Positions 32,758 through 43,337 of a stretch of DNA of 64,000 nt are shown piece after piece. Under the pieces are notes generated by a model that saw nothing but the letters and a program-made list of their open reading frames with translations, had not been told where the DNA came from and searched no databases. The DNA is from Pestalotiopsis fici W106-1. Its lineage: Eukaryota > Ascomycota > Sordariomycetes > Amphisphaeriales > Sporocadaceae. The stretch spans positions 2,170,001 through 2,234,000 of the forward strand of contig NW_006917097.1 in NCBI RefSeq assembly GCF_000516985.1, read 5' to 3'. How positions within the stretch are numbered: the stretch's first letter is position 1; each line of letters starts with the position of its first letter. The position numbers and the translations under genes are program-made.

Positions 32758-35700
32758 CTACAAGAGACTTTCGTATTTGTCCAAAGTGGCACCGGGTGGC
32801 TTCTGCTGTTGTTGCTGCTGCGCTGGTTGTTGTAGACCACCCATGTTCATGCCCATGCCCATGCCGCCCATCTTATTCATGCTGTTCATGGAGTTCATGC
32901 TCATACCTCCCATGCTACCACCCGTGCCCATGGGCTTGATTGGCGCCATCATGTTGTTCATGCTGTTCATACTGTTCATGCTATTCATCATGCCGCCGCC
33001 GCCCATGCTATTGTTCATGCTGTTCATGCCAGCCATTGTGTTGCTGCTCATGCCGCCAAAGCTTGCGGATTGACCAAACGATGGGGTCTGGCCGCCCATT
33101 GGCGAAGCCCCTGGGGGTTTCGGCAGACTAAAGCTGGACGATGAGGATGGCGTGCCCGCGCTTGGTGGCGGTGCCAACGAAAAGGATGAGAGACTGGATT
33201 GCAAGGCGGGACGCTGCTGGTTCAGGCCCATGCCAGCCATGGACATGGACGGCGGTGACATTGCGTTTGCCGTCATTGTTGAAGATGAAGCCCATGGGTT
33301 GGATGCTGCAGTAGCTGCCGGTGTCGTTGAGGCCCATGGATTGGCGGGTGCTGCTGAAGCTGGGCTCATGGTACTAGAAGGCTGAAGCGGTTGGGAAAAT
33401 TGAGTCGAAGAGGGTGAGAGGGGCTGGATATTGGCCAGATCAGGAGTGACGGTTCTGAACGAAGACTGAGGCTTTGGCGGAGCAAAGCCGCTTGTTGGGG
33501 CTGCTGCTGCCGTTGCCGTAGGACTTGGCGTCGACCACGAAAAGGCAGGAGTTGTGGACTTGGCCGGCGGTGATGTTGCCCGCGATGGCCCGGACTCCCA
33601 GCCACTAGAGTCCATGGGATTGCTCGAGTCTTGGCCAACAGTAACTCTTCCCTTTACCAAACGCTCAAAATCGTCGGCAGAAGCGCCGTTGGTGCTCGAG
33701 TCGAACTGCGTCCCTGTGATGCCTCCGAATGCCATGAAATCCTCACTCTCCAAAGGTTTGGTACTTGTGCTGCCTGCAGAAAGTTCTTGAAGTTTCTTGG
33801 TCTGCTCATCCTCAACTCTCTTGGAGAGAGACTTGATTAATTCCATAAAAGTCTGGAATTGCTTCAAGTCGAGCAACGGTCCTAAGCTCATGTTCCAGAG
33901 GATTGGCAGAATATCCATTGCCACAAACTCTGCATCGGCAACATCGCCTATCACTCTCAAAACATTGAGAGCTGCCACCATCACGGCAGGCTCTTTCGTC
34001 TTGATTGCTTTGATCAGTGGTACAATCTTCTCTTGCATTGTGTACTTGTCAAGGGCGCTAGAAGACGAGGTTTTCTTCTTTCTTTCGCCGCTGAAACCAT
34101 CCAGGCCGTCGCTTTCATTCTCTGGATGGGCTGAGCCACCACACAGGATGACAAAAGCCTGCAGTCCCCGCACTTTGATAGCAAGACTGTTTGTCCTACT
34201 AAAAACTGTTGCGATGACTGGGAAGAGCTCGTTCTTGATGGTGCTAAAATCCAGGATTGGTAAAATTGCAGGCAGCCCGCGCATGGCCACGTCAACCAGA
34301 GCTGGTGTTGGGGACTCAACGGCCGTCATGAGGATTGGCAGAATGTCTACAACTGTCAGTCATTATAGCATATTTGGGAAACCACAAGGGAGCTTACCGT
34401 CTTTGAACTCTTTGCCAGAGCAGTTGGCAGCAATAATGTCAGTATTTTCAAGCACCATCATGAGACCTGCATCGCGAGCCGGGTCTTTTTCCTGGGCTTG
34501 CTCCTTTTTGACATTCGTCACAAATATCTCTTTGAGCTTTGGCCTTACCAAGTCGCTAAAGGGCCTTTTACCAGATGGGAGTAGTTCAACGATCTTGAAG
34601 ATATTTTGCAGGATAAGTGACAGGAGATCCCTGTCCTTGAGTTCTTCTATCAAGGCAGGCAAAAGCTTCCTCTCCATGACTGATTTGGGAAAAGAAGGCA
34701 AGACTTTGTTCAGTCCTTTCATAAATGACTGTTTTTCACCTGGTGTTTTTGCCGGAAACGTATCCAAGAACCTGATCGTTGAAACTAGAATATTGTCAAA
34801 ATATTCGCTGTCCTGGAACTCCTTGGCAGTCATGCGTTGAGCAGGCCTCCGCGTGATAAGCCGTGGCAAAACATAGTTTGCAAGCTCTCTTGGAAGGGGT
34901 CTTTTCGACAAAAAGTTATTTGAAGCTGATGGCACTGTCGAAGACGAGCTGAAAGCCCGTTTGTACGTCGATACGCTCGAGTGACACTCGATTGGGGACT
35001 GGTGTGGCGAATTATATAAAGCAACGCACAAGAGACCAAGTGAGAACATGTCGGCAGACGTGGTGAGGTTATTGTCTAGAACAAAGTCTGGTGAAGTATA
35101 GTCGAGATTAAGTTGCACATATTTGGGAAGGCGAGGATCCAGGTTAAGGGCTTCGGACAGGCTGATGGCCTGTACTGAAGTGGGCTTGGTCGAGCCTTCT
35201 GGTGGACTGCAAAACGCGAGACCACTGATCTTCCAGTCTGACTTGGCGTTGACCAAAATGGCATCAGGCGTCAAGTTTCCATGTGCCAGACCAGCATTTT
35301 CATGGAGGAACTCGAGGGCCTTGCTAACTTGCAGCAGTCCCTTTTGTATCTCCAATTCATCAATTTCGAGCTCTCTTCTGCGCCTGGTTCCATCGGGGGA
35401 CTCTGTAACATAGCGGCTGGGGCGCCCGTTGATGCCTCCGGCTCTTTCTTGGTCATCCTTTTCTGCAAGTAGAGCGCTTAAAGATGCGGTCACAGCTTCA
35501 GTCACGAATTGCAAGCCGCCACCTCTTGTCTCTTCAACCGGTTCAACCAATTCCAGTACGCTGGGATGCCGCAGCCTCGCAAGACACGAAACTTCCTTTT
35601 TCAGCCGCTCGACGACTTCTTCTGTGGCTCTCTTGAAAGCACTCGCGCTCGATCGGCCCAAGGAGTTGCCATGGGAATCGAGTGATTTCCTATCGAAGAC

Positions 35701-35841
35701 AAAGACAGAATAAGACTTCTTGGTCTTCTTTGATGTGGCATCGTATATCTTCCACGGGCCGGCCGTTGAAGTTACACTTGTCGAGATTGAGTAATTGCTC
35801 GATATGTTCGAGGTAAAGCTGCTTTTCAGAGAGGAAAACAT
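32758..35841 (-). CDS. SCY1-like pseudokinase, SCYL2/Ppk32 type
   Basis: SCYL-family proteins are kinase-like trafficking factors; SCYL2 acts with clathrin at the trans-Golgi and endosomes. Exons are 35841-34398 and 34346-32758, 1010 residues, intron 51 nt. The N-terminal kinase fold lacks catalytic residues: the HRD site reads HGN (LAHGNLTPDAILV) and DFG is replaced by SGL (WKISGLAF). HEAT-like helices follow (LLPALIEELKDRDLLSLILQNI ... LPILMTAVESPTPALVDVAMRGLPAI). The C-terminal 350 residues are disordered, with two NPWAS motifs, Pro/Ser stretches and a Met/Asn repeat (MNSMNNSM type). The protein ends in ATLDKYESLL, which I recall as typical of the fungal family. Identity at family level is firm; cargo and partners are not known here. 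Confidence 0.9.
32843..33055 (-). repeat. Met-Asn-Ser-Met coding repeats in SCYL2-like tail
   Basis: The DNA shows repeated 9-mers (ttcatgctg / ttcatgccc type on the plus strand) that encode MNSMNSMN and MGMGMNM runs in the minus-strand protein. It is an imperfect tandem repeat kept in frame. Confidence 0.75.
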
Positions 35842-37299
35842 GTTGTCTCGGCGGTGGCGGCGCGCGCACTCTGAGCTCTCGGCGGGTCTTGGTTCGTATT
35901 ATTTCTATATCGTATAGTAGAGTGCGTAATGCTGTCGACAGGTTCGTGCAGGCTGCTCTAGCACCTTCCGACCAGCTTCGAGATCATTGCCTGGAGGACA
36001 AGTGAGCAGCGATGGGTCTTGTGCTGGTTGTTTTGCGACTCTGGGTAGCTTGAGCTTTGGGCCACAATAAGATACGTAGCCCAATCGCAAAGTACCTAAA
36101 GCTCTTGTGAGTCTATCGGACACTGCAGGCCAGGCTGGATCAGCAAGTGAAAATGGCTCGTGCCTCCGATACTCAGGCCTCAGTCAAGCTGTCTTTTTGA
36201 ATGATTGCCTAACGGCAGGCCTCGCACGTTGAGGCGTTGTTTCGCTGTCAGGTCGCGCCCCTGAAATCGCGATTGATGGCTTGATGTCGCGCTATCGTTA
36301 TCGTTCGCGGGTACGGCCCGTGGGAGTTCAGCGTTGCCCAGCTCCGAAACAATCGACCTCAATCAAAGTAATCACAATTGAACTTGAATAAGCCAGACCA
36401 AGGTTTTTTCTCCCCCCAAAAGCACAGGTGTGCAACAACTCAGACGGGATCGTATAAGAAAAAGATGACAGGTGTGGCTTTGCTTTTTCGTCCGAATTGC
36501 AGCCAAGCTTTACTTTTTTACTTTTGTTCCAATATTACAACAAGTTGGCGCGAAAAGTGATACAAATGGAATTGGAGTTGCTGACTGAGTGGGGGGTTTG
36601 GGGGGACCGTCCTGTAACTGATGCTACCTATCAAACATCCGAATTGCTGGATGCGCAAATGCGTATAATTACCCCGAATTATCTATACCATTCCTCCATG
36701 CATTCCATAGGACCCTGTATGTTATGGATCACCGAGAAAGAGAAAGAGAAGGTAGGTATCGGTCATAACGCGCCTGGCCGTATTCTTTTGTCGCTGACTC
36801 GAGGCCCGCTGCATGCGAACAATGGTTAACAACGGGTAGAAAGGGCATTGACTTTCTAGCAGCATAACAATACTCGGAACCCGAGCAAAGCCAGGCACGG
36901 GCACTGGAGTCGCGACACATCCATAGCTGACGTCTCTGGTTAAGCTTATTGGCTGGAAGATGGTGCGATGTACCCCGATATCCCCAAAAGGGGTCCATTC
37001 TAGCCCATGTCGGTAGCAGCCGACGTCCTCCGACACCGCTGTTGGGCTCGCTTTAGCGGCGCTCCATCTAATTATTTTCCCATCACGATACCGGCACCTT
37101 TTCCCATCAGCTTACTATTACATCTCGGTTTGCGTGACTCAATTGACTTGTGTTGCCTTTTATTGTCTTCTCTCAATTCTCTCGTGTACAGTTTGGCAAC
37201 TGCGTCCCACTCTAGAACACTTACAATTCGTTCCTGAGACTGCTGTCTGCTTGAAACCCAAGTCTGCATTATCATACAAAGCCAAAAAGCCACGAAACT
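35842..37299. other. divergent intergenic region, SCYL2-like / BCAT
   Basis: A 1.46-kb region with no supported gene. It contains TGACTCG at 36795-36801 and TGACTCA at 37135-37141 on the BCAT side, and GAAA/GAGA-rich patches near 36735-36750. Confidence 0.5.
37135..37141. promoter_or_regulatory. Gcn4/CPC1-type site TGACTCA
   Basis: A perfect TGACTCA lies 159 bp upstream of the branched-chain aminotransferase start. In fungi, Gcn4/CPC1/CpcA bind this sequence at amino-acid biosynthesis genes under cross-pathway control, so site and gene type agree. A near-match lies at 36795. Binding itself is not shown. Confidence 0.5.
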
Positions 37300-38607
37300 A
37301 TGTTGCGACAGGTACTCCCAAGAGCCGGGAGGGCTTTCAGAGCTCCTGCAGCTCGCCAATTGCTTCCTTTGGCCTCGGCACAGGCTTCGAGATGCTACAG
37401 CATCCAGCCAAAGGCCGCTTCCACTTCGAAGCCCGTTGGCATCGACCCTACAAAGCTTAGTATCACAGAAACGTCCTCGCCTAGGACCCCGAGCGATCCC
37501 AAGACGCTCGTATTTGGCAGAGAGTTCACAGGTAAAAGAGTTCAGACCTGCTTCTGTAAAATAGCGTCATTCGACTAACAGTCTTGCCAAACAGATCACA
37601 TGCTCACGATAGAATGGACACAACAAGACGGTTGGCTGGAGCCCAAGATCGCACCTTACCAGAACCTCTCGCTCGACCCGGCCACCTGTGTGTTCCACTA
37701 TGCCTTTGAGTGCTTCGAGGGCATGAAGGCCTACAAGGACAAGTCGGGCAACGTGCGCCTCTTCCGCCCAGACAAGAACATGGAGCGATTCAACAAGTCC
37801 TCAGCCCGCATCGCCCTGCCCACCTTTGAGCCCACCGCGCTCATCGAGCTGATTGCCAAATTTGCCAAGCTCGAGGAGCGCTTTATCCCCAATGAGCGCG
37901 GCTACTCTCTCTACCTGCGCCCGACCATGATTGGTACCCAAAAGACTCTCGGCGTTGGCCCGCCCGGCAGCGCCCTGCTGTACGTGATCGCCAGTCCCGT
38001 CGGCCCGTACTACCCCACCGGCTTCAAGGCCGTCTCCCTAGAGGCCACCGACTACGCCGTGCGTGCCTGGCCCGGCGGTGTCGGCGACAAGAAGCTCGGC
38101 GCCAACTACGCTCCCTGCATCCTGCCCCAGCTCGAGGCCGCCAGCCGTGGCTTCCAGCAGAACTTGTGGCTCTTTGGCGAGGAGGAATACGTCACCGAGG
38201 TCGGCACCATGAACATGTTTGTCGCCATCAAGAACAAGGAGACGGGCCAGAAGGAGCTCCTCACCGCCCCGCTGGACGGCACCATTCTCGAGGGTGTCAC
38301 CCGTGACTCGATCCTGGCTCTGGCCCGCGAGAAGCTGGCCCCCGAGGGCTGGAATATCATTGAGCGCAAGTACACGATGAAGGAGCTTGCCGAGGCCTCG
38401 GCCGAGGGCCGCATGATTGAGGCCTTTGGCGCAGGTACCGCTGCCATTGTGAGCCCCGTCCGCAAGATTAGCTGGAAGGGCCAACTCGTGGACTGCGGCC
38501 TCAGCGACCTCGAGGAGTCTGGCGAGATTGCCCTGAGAATGAAGGGCTGGATGGAGGCTATCCAGTACGGTGACGAGCCCGACCACCAGTGGAGCCACCC
38601 TTGCTAG
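37300..38607 (+). CDS. BAT1: branched-chain amino acid aminotransferase, mitochondrial
   Basis: A fold-type IV PLP enzyme that moves amino groups between Leu/Ile/Val and 2-oxoglutarate. Exons are 37300-37531 and 37595-38607, 414 residues. The first 35 residues are Arg/Ala/Ser-rich without acids, a mitochondrial presequence. Core blocks are CFEGMKAYKDKSGNVRLFRPDKN, RGYSLYLRPTMIGT, and GDKKLGANYAP with Lys244 as the PLP Schiff-base Lys. EVGTMNMFV and PLDGTILEGVTRDSIL (cofactor phosphate region) follow, then EAFGAGTAAIVSPV. The 63-nt intron splits FGREFT from DHMLTIEW. Codons in the second exon are strongly C-ending, as expected for a highly expressed gene. The symbol follows yeast mitochondrial Bat1; a second paralogue elsewhere in the genome is likely. 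Confidence 0.95.
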
Positions 38608-39687
38608 AGGACACCATCTTCGAGTTTTCTCAATGCAAACAGAAAGAAAAAGAAAGACAGTCATATAAAATGGCGTGCTTAGACAGCGAAAAGTGAGCAA
38701 GATATGTTGTGAGCTCATTGGTTCAATCTACTATACCCGGACTAGAACGAGATTATGTAGAAACAAGCGGCGATTTTTGCTTAATTTACCTGAATATCAG
38801 AATATTTCATTTATGAAGAGAACCACTGGTTTCCACCCAATTTTTTATTTTCTTTCTTTTGTCACTCCATGACTTTAGAAGCGGCCGTGAAAAATAGCTG
38901 GTAAATGAGTGCATGTCAACCAACTGTAGGACTGCTCTTAGCTCACTTGTGAAATGCCGTCATGAGATGGCATCGCGATCTTGCCGATCTCGCTGACCGA
39001 GGGTAGAGTGTAACGAGGGAGTTCCTCGTGACTCATCCTAGATACGTGCCTCATTCATGCTCTATCTCGCCAAGCGGTAAGAAGAGGCCGAGTCATCACA
39101 AGAACGGTGAGGCAGGTTGTAGGCACAGCTCGCAAGATTTGCATCAAGCACACTCAGTCGAGTCTCATCCACATCTTGATCGTCAATCAAAACCGGGCTC
39201 GAGAGTATTGATAGCATGTGAATAAAAATCAAATTTTCGGACCAGCAAAGTGAGGTCAGCCTCGTCCCAGATCTAAGTCGGGAGAGGGCTCCCACGTCTA
39301 TGATGTGATGCTGCCTATCCCTTCTAAGTCTCCTTTCTTTCAAAGAAAACCCTCTTCTCCCACCTCCTCCCTTCGACTCATCAAAATACAGGCTCAAGTC
39401 CCGGGGCAACAAAGGAGAGTTTACGATAAAATAAATAAAAACAAGTGTTTGTAGTTTGTTTTTTTCTTGGGGGTTTGGTTTGGCAGAGGTTTCATGTACA
39501 GATGGGAGGTCCGCGGTCATTTCTTCTCGTATCTTTTGGTGGAGAAATGTTCGCTTTCCCTCCATGCGGAGGTCTGGGGCTTTTCTCTCTCTCAGCTCAT
39601 CTTGTTTGACTGTTCATGACAATGTTGATGCTGGTAAAGAAAGCACCCGTCCTTGCTCTGATGGATTCGGGCGTTGGAGGTGTCTCT
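38608..39687. other. convergent spacer
   Basis: A stretch of 1.08 kb between the BCAT stop and the NDUFB11 stop. Some short ORFs exist on both strands but none shows protein character. Confidence 0.5.
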
Positions 39688-40279
39688 TTATTTCTTCTCG
39701 GGGTCCTCCAAGATGCCCTCGGCTTCTAACCTCCTGCGAGCCTCCTCGAGTGCCCAAGTCTGTATCCTGTTGATGATAGTTAGCATCTGGTTTGGTAGCT
39801 GGTGAGGTTTCATATGAAAAGCTTGGGGCTCTCGCTTGAAAGACTCCCGCATCGGTCGTTATTTTTCCCAAGTAGCTATGCACGCATCACCTAGGGAGTT
39901 CATCATCCCCTCCCCTTCCCAACCCATGCCGACCTGACTGACCCGGCGCGAACGTCTGACGTAATAATAACGAGAGAGCAAAGAAGACGGGTTTGCCCGG
40001 AGGGAAAACTCACGAGGTGTCGGGCTTGAAGCCGTACGCAATGGCAGCGAGGACAATGGAGCCGCAGAAGCCGTAGATGAAGGGTTTCTCCCAACCCTCG
40101 TTCTGGTACTTCTCGCCGGGCTTGACGCCAAACAGCCAGCCGGTTGGAGGGTCGTACTGGGGACCGTGGCTGGCCTTTTGGGCGCTGGTGGCCGAGAAGG
40201 AGCGGGCCGACTGCTGCGACGAGGTGCTCGCCAGGGCGCGGGTCGCCCGGACGGCGGCTTGTGGGCGAACGGCGGGCAT
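39688..40279 (-). CDS. NADH:ubiquinone oxidoreductase ESSS subunit (NDUFB11 family)
   Basis: Accessory subunit of complex I, membrane arm, mitochondrial inner membrane. Exons are 40279-40014 and 39766-39688, 114 residues, separated by a long 247-nt intron. The presequence is Ala/Arg/Ser-rich (RALASTSSQQSARSFSAT). The conserved core YDPPTGWLFGVKPGEKYQNEGWEKP is followed by a single membrane helix (GFCGSIVLAAIAYGFKP). Exon 2 adds the terminal helix IQTWALEEARRRLEAEGIL and DPEKK. The small second exon is the key evidence for the gene model: it restores the family C-terminus and its phase matches the gtgagt donor. Without splicing the protein would end shortly after KPDTS. Confidence 0.9.
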
Positions 40280-41385
40280 GATGTTTTTTGTGTCTGGGTA
40301 TTTGTTTGGTATAATGTTCGAGTTTTGGATGCTCGATTTTCTGTAGTCGACGGCCCACGAAACGGATTCGTTTGGCAAAATGGGTTACTACCGGATCAGG
40401 CGGGTTGCGCGAATTCCGGAAGAGGGCGACGTGTGACGATTCTGGTGTCGAGGTCGAATTGACGTGGAGGTCGAGCTGCGACGAAACAGAGAAACTGGCG
40501 CAACTCTGAGAGGGACGGGACGGACGACTTGTCGTTGAGCAATTGAGGAGAGCTTTGGGCCCGGTCCAATCAATTCCAGCGAATTGGGATGCGGGCGAAT
40601 GGGCGGTCGGATTCCCTTTGGGCCTTGAGCGAAAGCGGGTCTTTTTTGTGAGATCACGTGGCGGAAGGCGGGTGACCAGTCAAAGTCCCAAAAGTTTTGG
40701 CGCCGTTGATTTTTTCCGTTTTCAAACCCTCACTACAAAATTCGGGCCAGCAGCCGCCATCTTTTGTTTTGCACTTTTCCATATTGCAACGACAATAAAA
40801 ATAATGTCTTGTCACGAAGCAAGCTAGAGACACCGTATTATGAGCAGTCGTCTAGACAATTTACTCACTTCTGCTCACAGCAGTTTTTCCTTTTGGTAAG
40901 CTCATTTCACCACCTTTTCAACATACCTGCCACGGCTTCTCGTGGCTTCTCTATTTCATGATGACAATCACTTCTTAAGAACGGCCAACCGAATCTTCTG
41001 TGTGGACTTCTTAATTTATCAAGCTCAACAGTCTGACTTGCACTTCAATCACTCTGATTCCTTTGCTCGACCTTGTCACGCATCATTGCTAACATTGCTC
41101 GAAAGTTGTAGGCCCTTGTTTCAGTCATCTGGCTACAGTCATGTGTCTTTTGCAACAATACCACCAGCCATGGAAGGAGTTGTTTCCTACAACGTTCGGA
41201 CACGGTCTATCAAGGCACTTGAAATTAAGCCCGAGACTGGTGTCCTGCTGCGCAGGATTCAAGCCCTTCTCTATCATGGTCTTGATATCTTTACTACTAT
41301 ATAGTTGCATGAATACAGCCCAAAATTATTTCGTCGATTTTATATTTTGTGTTCACTCTCGTCTGTCTTGTACTACGGGCCGTCG
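40280..41385. other. intergenic, no firm gene
   Basis: A 1.1-kb stretch upstream of NDUFB11 and downstream of the beta-lactamase-like gene. TCACGTGG at 40653-40660 contains a CACGTG E-box. A plus-strand ORF at 40942-41304 has no family resemblance and is not called. Confidence 0.5.
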
Positions 41386-43337
41386 CTATGCAACCTTTTC
41401 GAAAGTAACGATGCCCTCGCTTCCCTCTTCCATAAACTCGGCAATCAGCGCACTCACCTTGCCGTCCGGTCCCAGACGGAACTCGGCCTTTGCAACCTGT
41501 GCGTTGAGTTGATTCGGCGTTTCCTTCATATCAATAAAGATGATCCAGTACTCGCCAGAGACGTGGACATAATCAAAGGTCATTTGCCAGACAAAGTCGT
41601 TTCGCACAGACCGGAGCTGATCCTTCTCGAGACCGAGTTCAATGGTCATGTTGAGATATCCTGGATGGAAGTATGTGCCAGTGTACTCTTCCAGGGGCAG
41701 AGCTCGGGACACTGGCGGGTCAGCCCGGTCCGGATAGAGGTGATCCACTGCCTTGTCGAACTGATGCAGCAGACCATTCAAGGACTCCTTGGCACTGGTG
41801 AGAGTACAGGTCAGTAAACCTACCAAGATACACAAAGCAAACGGGGAGGTTTAGCTGGGGTCGTGCTCTAGTTGCAATAACTTACTGGGAGTGCCTATCA
41901 TACCTCTCCCCCTCTGGTACGCCCAGCTTATCGTCAATCAGCTTCCACCCAAGAAGCTGGCCGGCCGTGTTGCTCGTAATGGCCGTGTTACCCATGGTCA
42001 CGACAGCAAAGCGCAGCTGCGGCAGGAACCAGACGTCGGCGCCGTACGCCAGCATGCCGCCGCTGTGGCGAAACACGCGATGGCCCCGGTACGTTGCCGC
42101 CACCCAGCCCAGGGCGTAGCTCGGCGCCGCGTCCCAGCCAAAGGCGCCGCCGGCGCCCGTGATGTGCGGCGTCTTGACCGCCGCGTGGCCCGCTTTGGAC
42201 AAGGGGCCTGCCTCGTCCAGCAGGCAGCGCAGCCAGCGCGTGTAGTCGAGCACGTTGCTGACGATGCCGCCGGCGCCGCTGCCCTCGCGCAGCCCGGCAA
42301 AGGGAACTTCGCTGTAGCCGCCGCCGCCGCCACTTTGGTAGTCCCAGTAGTAGCCCATGGCGAGGTGCTCGGGGCTGGCCAGGGCGTCTTCGAGTGAGAG
42401 GTAGGTCGAATTCATGCCGAGTGGGCGCCAGATCAGATCGCGCATGAGATTGCCGAGCCATGAGCCCGTCAGCACCTCCACGACATGAGACACGACTATC
42501 CACATGAGGTTGCAGTAGCGGTAGTCGGTCCGGGGCTCGGTCACCATGGGCAGATGGCGCAGCGACCGGGTCAGGTCGGCCACGGTGGCCGGGTGCCCGT
42601 CGGGTCCGTATCGTGTGCCGAGGGACTTGTCGTGCCGGGGAAAGCCGGTCCGGTGTGACATGGCGTCCTCGAGCGTAAGGTGCTCCTGGGCCCATTCATA
42701 TTCGGGCATCAGGACAAAGTCGTCCCTAATCAGCGACGAGAGGGGCGTCCGCCAGCCCAAGCCCGAGTAGTTGCCCGAGTCGATGAGCAGGGAGATGATG
42801 GCTGCGGTGAAGGCCTTGGTGGTGCTTCCGGCGTAGTAAAGAGTTGACGGTGTGGCGGGCGTGGAAGGGAAAGTTGCATTGCCGTAGCCCTATAGTCGTA
42901 TTAGTTTTTTGTATCATCCGAATAGCCAAAATCTCAATTCAGGATTTGGACTACTTGAATATTGCAAGTTATAGTCTTGACCCCAAAAACTCCAGAGTCT
43001 CATCATAAACGACAGCAAGTATCCTATTCTTCATCGAGTCTCCTGATGACCGATTGAAAGTGACCCAGCCATCACAATTCCAGTATCATGCTTTCTCTCT
43101 CGACTCAAGATGCAAACTCACCGCTGCCCAAGTCTCATCCCCATCCACAACGGCAATCGACAATCCCGGAACATGCCATTCATCCAGCAACTCGAGTGCC
43201 AATTTCTCAAAACCCGCATCAAGGGGATCGCGTTTTCCAGCACTCGTCAGCACTTTCTGCGTCTCTGTTTGCGCGAGAGCAGTGGTGCCCCATAGCAGCG
43301 ATAACGCCAAGACACGGAGGCCCCGAATGCACTGCAT
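41386..43337 (-). CDS. secreted beta-lactamase-like serine hydrolase (class C/esterase EstB type)
   Basis: Penicillin-binding-protein-like serine hydrolase; fungal members are mostly of unknown substrate (esterase, peptidase or lactone hydrolase). Exons are 43337-43122, 42889-41886 and 41794-41386, 542 residues. A signal peptide is visible (MQCIRGLRVLALSLLWGTTALAQ). The three active-site elements are present: S94-T-T-K97 (GSTTKAF), Y197-C-N199 and HSGG (RVFRHSGGMLAYG). N-x-S/T sites suit secretion. The C-terminal part (residues 410-542) has an added beta domain of the lipocalin-like kind (EEYTGTYFHPGYLNMTIEL). Intron 1 is long (232 nt) and joins TWAA to GYGNATF; intron 2 is 91 nt. No neighbour indicates a pathway. 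It is not evidence of antibiotic resistance. Confidence 0.88.

Noticed and set aside
40942..41304. Plus-strand ORF of 120 codons upstream of NDUFB11
   Set aside because: No resemblance to any family, no clear signal peptide, and it runs into the region of the hydrolase 3' end; treated as chance.
41386..43337. Hydrolase as an antibiotic-resistance beta-lactamase
   Set aside because: The S-x-x-K, Y-x-N and H-S-G motifs define the superfamily only; the fungal secreted members are esterase- or peptidase-like and substrate is unknown.
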